Source of the DNA: an uncultured Prevotella sp.
Lineage (GTDB): Bacteria > Bacteroidota > Bacteroidia > Bacteroidales > Bacteroidaceae
Assembly (NCBI GenBank): GCA_900555035.1
Contig: USJX01000093.1
Coordinates: 1-10,411, forward strand
Reading direction: 5' to 3'
DNA: 10,411 nucleotides
Below the pieces are notes generated by a model. That model was not told the DNA's origin and did not search any database. It saw only the letters and a program-made list of their open reading frames with translations. Position numbers and translations under genes: made by a program. Of this stretch, positions 5,196 to 10,411 are shown in pieces; position 1 is the stretch's first letter, and every line of letters starts with the position of its first letter.

Positions 5196-5750
5196 CAACT
5201 TTTATTTTGATTTTTTGCATCGTGAAGAGCTAAAAAAAAGAAAAGGCAGCAGCAAGCATCTTCGCAAACGCCTACAACAGCCATCTCTATATGAAGTGCC
5301 AGGAATGATTTGCTTACGATTTATTTTTGCTTTCACAATTCTTTAAAACCGCTGATTATCAACACGTTTAGGATGAAGGAAGTTTATAAACAGAAAGTAT
5401 GATAGTACTAATAGGAGTAGCTGACATTTCCAACAAGAAGTATTGATATCCCTATCAGGAGAAACAGATACTATCTAGCATCGGCTGACCCGGGTCATCC
5501 ATATAGATGACACGAGTCAGCTATATGAACGACTCTAGTCAACTATATAGATTACTGGTATCAACCGATACGAGAAGAGTATTCCCCGTCCTTCTTTACC
5601 TGCCAGCTACTCCCACTCATCATTATCTTCCACCCTCCTTCACCTATCAACCATTTTTCCTCTTCATTATTCTCCTTTCACCCTCAAACCACTATGAAAC
5701 AAAGAGTTAATATGAATGTGAAAGCATTTTGAAATATTGAACATCATATT
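5196..5750. other. Non-coding stretch between the R-M operon and the sel1 operon
   Basis: No supported gene is seen. The stretch holds the region upstream of the sel1 promoter, a short plus-strand protein-like fragment near 5240-5310 without a start codon, the 22-bp dyad array (5400-5573), and a pyrimidine-rich trailer behind res with no G on the plus strand from 5607 to 5695. I see no clear terminator for res; only a weak AT hairpin lies near 5730-5750. Confidence 0.55.
5400..5573. repeat. Degenerate 22-bp tandem array with GAY...RTC dyads
   Basis: Units start at 5400, 5422, 5444, 5466 (this one 20 nt), 5486, 5508, 5530 and 5552. The units at 5486, 5508 and 5530 are the best conserved, matching at about 16 of 22 positions, and share GACnnnnGTCA followed by a CTATATGA-like half. 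Most units carry a small dyad at the same place: GATACTATC, GACCCGGGTC, GACACGAGTC, GACTCTAGTC. The dyads therefore recur every two helical turns on one face of the DNA. The first three units are recognised mainly by phase and the leading TGA. Function unknown. Confidence 0.65.
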
Positions 5751-8700
5751 CTATTTCACCCATTTCATCAAATCGTCATAATTGGTTACCTTATGATAGT
5801 AGATGCCCGAACCTGAGAGTTGCTCGAAAAGCCTGTCAGCACAAGCTATCTTACCATTTTCTATGCCTCGCAAGTCGAGGGTTGACATGCTGCCCTTGGT
5901 TTCGGCTACGAAATAAACATGCTTCACGGCACCATCCTTGAAGGCTATCGCCCAGTCGGGAGAATAATTGCCCACAGGAGTAGGAATGTGGAAGCCTTTT
6001 GGCAACTTGGCATATACGGCAACATCGGTACTCGTATCGAGGTCTTCCACAAACTTGCGCTCCACACTCTGCTTTGCCGTTCCATCGGTAAACACATAAT
6101 CCACGATGCTCTTTCTGCCCTGATAAGCCTTGTCGAGCGAGGTATGTTTCTCCTCCGTAAAGATGGCGGAATCGTAGCTTCCCTCTATCTCGTTGTAACT
6201 GATATGATCTACTATGATGGTGGCTTTCTGCTCCAGAATCAGGCGGCTTACCCTACGGATAAACTCTTCTGGATTCATCTTGTACATATCAAACTTTTCT
6301 GGCTTAATCTGACTCAGAATCCCGGCGATGGTCTTGCGGGTCAATCGGGTATTGGCGGCAATCTTGCCCAGCAGGTCGTACTTCACGGTGCTTACTACAT
6401 CCGTTCTCAGATTATCATGCTGCATTTCTTCCCGCACCATCATGCTGCCCGCCTTCATGTCGTCGTGCTTCAGTTCCGTCTTCTGCACTCCTCGGGTTAC
6501 CACGTAGCTCAGTCTCGAAACTACCAGTTCCTTATTGATGGCGGCAATAGCTTTCTCTATCAGTTCCCTGCTTTCGAAGTTCACCGTATAGGCATATTTG
6601 TGGTTGATGCAATTCCAGAGTTCCTGGAATTCCTTCTTCGTGAAGTTCTCGTTCAGTCTGTTCTCCGGAGTCTGCGGCGTACTTCCGTTTTCTATCATAC
6701 CATCAAGGGCAGAAGGATTCCATACGCCTTCTATCAGTTTATGAATCCATTTGCCGTATGGCTTTACTTCGTCTGGCAATGAGGCGAGTGTTCCTGATGT
6801 TGCGGCAGAGCGGTAAGCATCGGTTACATGACTTTCGTCATCCACATAACCATTCTTCACCAGATAGAAATAAATCTTCTTGGCTTCTGACGTCGTGATA
6901 CTATGCTTGCTGCCATCCTCAATCGTGAAGGTCTTTCCATCGAAGTAATCGATGTCGGCAACCTTCGGACGGTCGTAGAGATCTTCCGAAATATTCTTTT
7001 GCAGGTCATTTACGAAATCAGCATAGCCCTCTGAGGCAATCACGGTAAGACGGTTAATCTGCTGCACCTGTCCCTGCAGGGTATCGGCATCCTGTCGCAC
7101 TCCCTTGTTGTCAACACAGAGTCGCAGACCTCGTCCCACTTCCTGACGCTTCTGCGAGATGCTGTTTGCTTGTCTGAGCGAACAGATCTGGAAGATGTTC
7201 GGATTATCCCATCCTTCTCGCAAAGCTGAGTGGGAGAAGATGAAGCGAACTGGCGAGTAAGTCGGGTCGAAACTCAGCAGTCTTTCCTTGTCCTTCATAA
7301 TCAGGTCGTAAGCCGATACGTCATCGCTTCCAGCACCCTTCTTCTCATCGCTGTCCTTGATGCGCTTGGTCTTGGGGTCAATGGAGAAATAACCTTCATG
7401 GGTCTTGTTGACAGGGATGCAGCTGAGATACTGCATATACTCCGGGTCATACATATTCTGATTCTCCAGTAGTTCTGCCTGGTATTCCTGTTCGAAGATT
7501 TCTCCATAGCGTCCCAGCAGCGCATTGCCGTCTTCATCATACTGGCGATACTTGGCAACCTCGTCGATGAAGAAAAGCGAGAGGCACTTGATGCCACGAT
7601 GGAAGAGCGCACTCTCTTTGCGGAAGTGCGCCTTGATGGTTTCCCTTATCTGGATGCGAGCCTTGTGGTCGGCAGTTACGTTGCCGATTACCTCCTTCAG
7701 CATCAGACTTTCGCCGTTGCTGAACTTCACCTGACTTCGGCTTGGCTGACGGGCATCCACCACGATGTCGGTAATCATGAATCCCTTGTATTGCTGCATA
7801 TTTCCAGAGGCACTATAGAGGTCATCGCCTTCGCCCAACTTCTTGTAGATTCGCTTGATGGCTCCCGTAGAGCTCTGCTGTTCTATCTCCAGCCTTACCT
7901 GTGGTGCCTTGTCTTTCGAGAGCAGCAGCTCTGCAAAATAGATATAGCTGTCGGTACCTTTCAGGTTCTTCAGTTCGAAACCTACTACCTCTATCTTCTT
8001 CACCAGCTTGTGGTTGTAGGCATCAAGTGCATCGAGCACATACACCGTGTTGTGGTGTTCCTTGTGGGTAGCGGAGTAGTTCAAGGTGAAGAGCGGATTG
8101 AAGGCTTTGAGTGCCGTCTGTGTAGCGGCACCTCCCATCTTCTGCGGTTCATCCAAGATGATGATAGGGTTGTTGGCAGCAAGAACTGCGATAGGCTTTC
8201 GGGAACCGAACTCATCTCGTTCGGAGTTGATGATGCGTGCCGCCTTGTTCTTGGCTCCTTCCTTCATGGTGTTGAAGGCCTGGGTATTGATAATCATCAC
8301 GCTGATGTCGTTGCTCTGCGAGAAGGTGTCGATGTCGTTGAGGCTGCTACTGTCGTAGATGAAGTAGCGAGCCTTTTTGCCGTATTGCTCCATGAAGTGA
8401 TCTACCGTAATGTCAAAGCTTTTCTTCACTCCCTCTCGGATAGCAATGCTTGGAACCACCACGATAAACTTGGTCCAGCCATACTGCTTGTTCAGTTCGA
8501 ACATGGTCTTGATATAGACGTATGTCTTTCCCGTACCGGTTTCCATCTCCACATCGAGCTGGCAGGCTCCGAGTTTCTGACAGAGTTCTTCATCCTGATG
8601 GATGTTGTTCTCGGTCTGAATCTGTCGGATGTTGTCGAAGAGAGCCACCTTATCCATAGCAAGGCGATTGTTCTTATAACCCAGACTATTGCTGGCATCA

Positions 8701-8885
8701 TCGCTATCGGCAAAGACATCTGTTTGAACGATTTTGATGTCATGCTTCTTGCTGTCAACCACATACAGTTTTCCCTTATCCATCCTGTATTCCAGGTTGG
8801 CTTGGTTGGGCTGCCCCTTGAAGACGTTGATGACGCTCTCCACGGCATCGGTCTGATATTGTTGTATCTTAAACTTCAGTTTCAT
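5751..8885 (-). CDS. res: Type III restriction enzyme Res subunit
   Basis: Res is the ATP-dependent translocase and nuclease of Type III systems; it works only in complex with Mod and cuts DNA carrying unmethylated sites. The length (1044 aa) is normal. The helicase core is visible as Walker A METGTGKT (114-121), Walker B-like ILDEPQK (243-249), motif III SATH (271-274), motif V region SALREGWDNPN (553-563) and motif VI QKRQEVGRGLR (578-588). The C-terminal nuclease has the PD-(D/E)XK layout: SPDW (975-978, Asp977) and AETKG (994-998, Glu995 and Lys997). No frameshift or key-residue loss is seen, so it looks functional. It follows mod after 66 nt on the same strand. The ATG at 8885 has no Shine-Dalgarno but a purine-rich leader. 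Confidence 0.95.
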   Translation of the reverse strand: MKLKFKIQQYQTDAVESVINVFKGQPNQANLEYRMDKGKLYVVDSKKHDIKIVQTDVFADSDDASNSLGYKNNRLAMDKVALFDNIRQIQTENNIHQDEELCQKLGACQLDVEMETGTGKTYVYIKTMFELNKQYGWTKFIVVVPSIAIREGVKKSFDITVDHFMEQYGKKARYFIYDSSSLNDIDTFSQSNDISVMIINTQAFNTMKEGAKNKAARIINSERDEFGSRKPIAVLAANNPIIILDEPQKMGGAATQTALKAFNPLFTLNYSATHKEHHNTVYVLDALDAYNHKLVKKIEVVGFELKNLKGTDSYIYFAELLLSKDKAPQVRLEIEQQSSTGAIKRIYKKLGEGDDLYSASGNMQQYKGFMITDIVVDARQPSRSQVKFSNGESLMLKEVIGNVTADHKARIQIRETIKAHFRKESALFHRGIKCLSLFFIDEVAKYRQYDEDGNALLGRYGEIFEQEYQAELLENQNMYDPEYMQYLSCIPVNKTHEGYFSIDPKTKRIKDSDEKKGAGSDDVSAYDLIMKDKERLLSFDPTYSPVRFIFSHSALREGWDNPNIFQICSLRQANSISQKRQEVGRGLRLCVDNKGVRQDADTLQGQVQQINRLTVIASEGYADFVNDLQKNISEDLYDRPKVADIDYFDGKTFTIEDGSKHSITTSEAKKIYFYLVKNGYVDDESHVTDAYRSAATSGTLASLPDEVKPYGKWIHKLIEGVWNPSALDGMIENGSTPQTPENRLNENFTKKEFQELWNCINHKYAYTVNFESRELIEKAIAAINKELVVSRLSYVVTRGVQKTELKHDDMKAGSMMVREEMQHDNLRTDVVSTVKYDLLGKIAANTRLTRKTIAGILSQIKPEKFDMYKMNPEEFIRRVSRLILEQKATIIVDHISYNEIEGSYDSAIFTEEKHTSLDKAYQGRKSIVDYVFTDGTAKQSVERKFVEDLDTSTDVAVYAKLPKGFHIPTPVGNYSPDWAIAFKDGAVKHVYFVAETKGSMSTLDLRGIENGKIACADRLFEQLSGSGIYYHKVTNYDDLMKWVK

Positions 8886-8939
8886 TATCGTAATCAGTAA
8901 AGCTCTTTTTACTTTTTTACCTTTCTACTTCTTTCCTTT

Positions 8940-8966
8940 CAAAATCCCTTTTTAAAGGATTTTGGT
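8940..8966 (-). other. Hairpin over the mod stop codon in the mod-res gap
   Basis: AAAATCC (8941-8947) and GGATTTT can pair, and TTT/AAA extends the stem past a bulged C. The structure covers the mod stop codon (8954-8952). On the minus strand it is followed by a purine-rich run (GAAAGGAAAGAAG), not T, so it should not terminate. It may tune the step from mod to res. Confidence 0.35.
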
Positions 8967-10411
8967 GACCGTGTCAGGAGAATATGTTTTAAAGATCTGC
9001 TCGAAATTGGTAGTGGTGGAATCGTCCTTCATGCTGGTGTCACGGAGCACGGCGTAGGCTGGCTGCATTTGGGCGATGGCCTTTACCACATCGTCGGTTA
9101 CATCCGGGTCGAAGCAAGCCACGAGGTATCCTTCAGCAACGTTATAGATAGTCTTGCCAGCTATCGTTGTCGCTTCTATCTTCGAATCCAGGGTTGCACC
9201 GAGTTCAAGCATTACCTGGAAGAGCAGGTCTTCGCCCGTTCTATCCGGCTTCACATTATCAACCTGCGAGAAGAGGTCGGCTTGCGAAATATCCTTTGGA
9301 GAATAGTAGATGTCCTGCATATTGGTGGAATCGAGTTTCAACACACGGAAGCCAGTATCGAGGTCTTGAGAGGTTAAAGGAGACTCCTCCTTGATTTTCT
9401 TGCCGGCACGACGGATTCTTTCCCTACCGATTTCACAGATGTTCTTATAGCCAGCCTTGAAAGCTTCGCTCTTCTCTTCGGTCTTTTCAGGGAGCTGCAC
9501 CATGATGAACCTGCGGTTGCCGCCATCTTCAGAGTTGAGCTGCATGACAGCATGGGCAGTTGTGGCGGAGCCACTGAAGAAGTCGAGGATGATAGCTTCT
9601 TTGTTATTTGATATTTGTAAAAGACGATTTATTAGAGAAATTGGTTTGGGAGTATCAAAACAAGCGATGCTATCAAACAAGCTAACCAAGTTTTTCTTCG
9701 CGATATCGTTGGTTCCTACTTCATTTGCAAGCCATAATGTATGTGGTGTTACACCTTGTTCAATTTCACACAGATATAGTTTTAGACGAGGAACGTTATT
9801 GCCCTCTTTACCAAAGTAAATTCTTCCATCGTCAATAAGTTCCTTTAGTTTTTTCTCTGTATAGCGCCAGCATAATCCTGATGGTAATTTTATCGTTCTT
9901 CCATTAGGAGTAATTATGTCGTAAAATTGAGAAGGTGTTCCATGTCCTCCTTGAACAGTTAGTGCTACTGATTGCCATTTCCCTCTATGATCATTATCTG
10001 GATTTGTATATCTTTTTAAAATATCTTCTGTATAAGGAAGGCTTCCTCTAGTTGGTTCAAAAATGTTTTTCTGTTTTGCAAAGCACAAAATATATTCATG
10101 GTTTGTAGAAAAAACTTTTCTGTTTTCTCTTGATGTGCGTTTTTCCCAAACAAAAGTTGCAAGAAAGTTTTGTTCTCCAAACACTTCATCGCAAACCTTT
10201 CGAAGATTCTCAACCTCATTATCATCAATAGAAATAAATATCACACCATCATCGGTCAGCAAGTCTCTTGCAACTTTCAATCTCGGATAAATCATATTGA
10301 GCCAATCTGTATGGAATCTACCATTGCTTTCGGCATTGGTAAACATACGGTTGCCTTGCTCGTCAAACTGTCCTGAGTTGGCGAGGTATTCTTCTGAAGA
10401 CTGAGCGAAAT
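8952..10411 (-). CDS. mod: Type III DNA methyltransferase Mod subunit (5' end outside the window)
   Basis: This subunit recognises the target site and methylates adenine at N6 using S-adenosylmethionine; it also guides Res. The frame is open to the window edge, and 21 residues precede the first visible Met (EEYLANSGQFDEQGNR before MFTNAESNG), so the start and the DPPY catalytic motif lie beyond 10411. Visible parts are the family stretch RLKVARDLLTDDGVIFISID, a variable target-recognition region, and the SAM-binding motif DFFSGSATTAHA (about 9584-9549) near the C-terminal third. Having the SAM motif after the recognition region is the permuted beta-class order. GC falls to about 25-30 percent in sampled parts of the recognition region against about 50 percent in the flanks, a sign of domain exchange. 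No simple-sequence repeat for phase variation is seen in the visible part. Confidence 0.92.
   Translation of the reverse strand, partial: FAQSSEEYLANSGQFDEQGNRMFTNAESNGRFHTDWLNMIYPRLKVARDLLTDDGVIFISIDDNEVENLRKVCDEVFGEQNFLATFVWEKRTSRENRKVFSTNHEYILCFAKQKNIFEPTRGSLPYTEDILKRYTNPDNDHRGKWQSVALTVQGGHGTPSQFYDIITPNGRTIKLPSGLCWRYTEKKLKELIDDGRIYFGKEGNNVPRLKLYLCEIEQGVTPHTLWLANEVGTNDIAKKNLVSLFDSIACFDTPKPISLINRLLQISNNKEAIILDFFSGSATTAHAVMQLNSEDGGNRRFIMVQLPEKTEEKSEAFKAGYKNICEIGRERIRRAGKKIKEESPLTSQDLDTGFRVLKLDSTNMQDIYYSPKDISQADLFSQVDNVKPDRTGEDLLFQVMLELGATLDSKIEATTIAGKTIYNVAEGYLVACFDPDVTDDVVKAIAQMQPAYAVLRDTSMKDDSTTTNFEQIFKTYSPDTVTKIL

Noticed and set aside
5166..5198. Sel1 protein start at a TTG (5198)
   Set aside because: The TTG lies upstream of the -7 box, so it would not be transcribed from that promoter. 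The ATG at 5165 fits better.
4505..5200. TPP riboswitch upstream of thiM
   Set aside because: No aptamer-like sequence is seen. The space before thiM is 16 nt and the operon leader is about 15 nt.
5137..5346. 69-aa open frame on the plus strand
   Set aside because: It starts inside the antisense of the Sel1 gene and crosses its promoter. There is no ribosome binding site or known motif.
5919..6782. 287-aa open frame on the plus strand
   Set aside because: It is antisense to the C-terminal half of res and has no recognisable domain.
7599..8900. 433-aa open frame on the plus strand
   Set aside because: It lies entirely antisense to res, which has clear helicase motifs. It is a shadow of codon bias in the real gene.

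Overview
All recognisable genes lie on the minus strand and should be read from right to left. The window looks like a Bacteroidales chromosome, most likely Prevotella/Segatella. The evidence is Bacteroidetes-type promoters (a TAnnTTTG -7 box, once with a TTTG -33 box about 20 nt upstream), few Shine-Dalgarno sites, moderate GC, and protein families typical of that order. The genus is inferred from style, not from a marker gene.

Right part (5751-10411): a Type III restriction-modification operon. The 3' part of mod (DNA adenine methyltransferase, start beyond the right edge) is followed after 66 nt by a complete res (1044 aa, helicase plus PD-(D/E)XK nuclease). The target-recognition part of mod is far more AT-rich than its flanks, which suggests a swapped specificity domain.

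Middle (3442-5195): a compact three-gene operon behind a strong -7 box. It encodes a cytoplasmic Sel1-repeat protein, the hydroxyethylthiazole kinase ThiM (thiamine salvage), and a small membrane protein with an HExxH motif that overlaps the end of thiM. No TPP riboswitch is visible.

Next (2784-3198): a monocistronic gene for a small exported acidic Ser/Thr/Glu/Gln-rich protein, ended by a 36-bp perfect palindrome acting as terminator.

Left (458-2717): a hipB-hipA toxin-antitoxin operon with its own -7 box. A 17-bp perfect hairpin spans the hipA stop codon. A four-CxxC zinc-ribbon gene follows, preceded in frame by a protein-like stretch and followed after an amber stop by an in-frame protein-like tail.

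The two large non-coding stretches (1-519 and 5196-5750) contain strongly diverged tandem arrays with a 22-bp period (254-341, 368-455 and 5400-5573). In two of them each unit carries a dyad-symmetric core. These arrays are the least explained structure in the window. A promoter at 139-170 fires leftward toward a gene outside the window.
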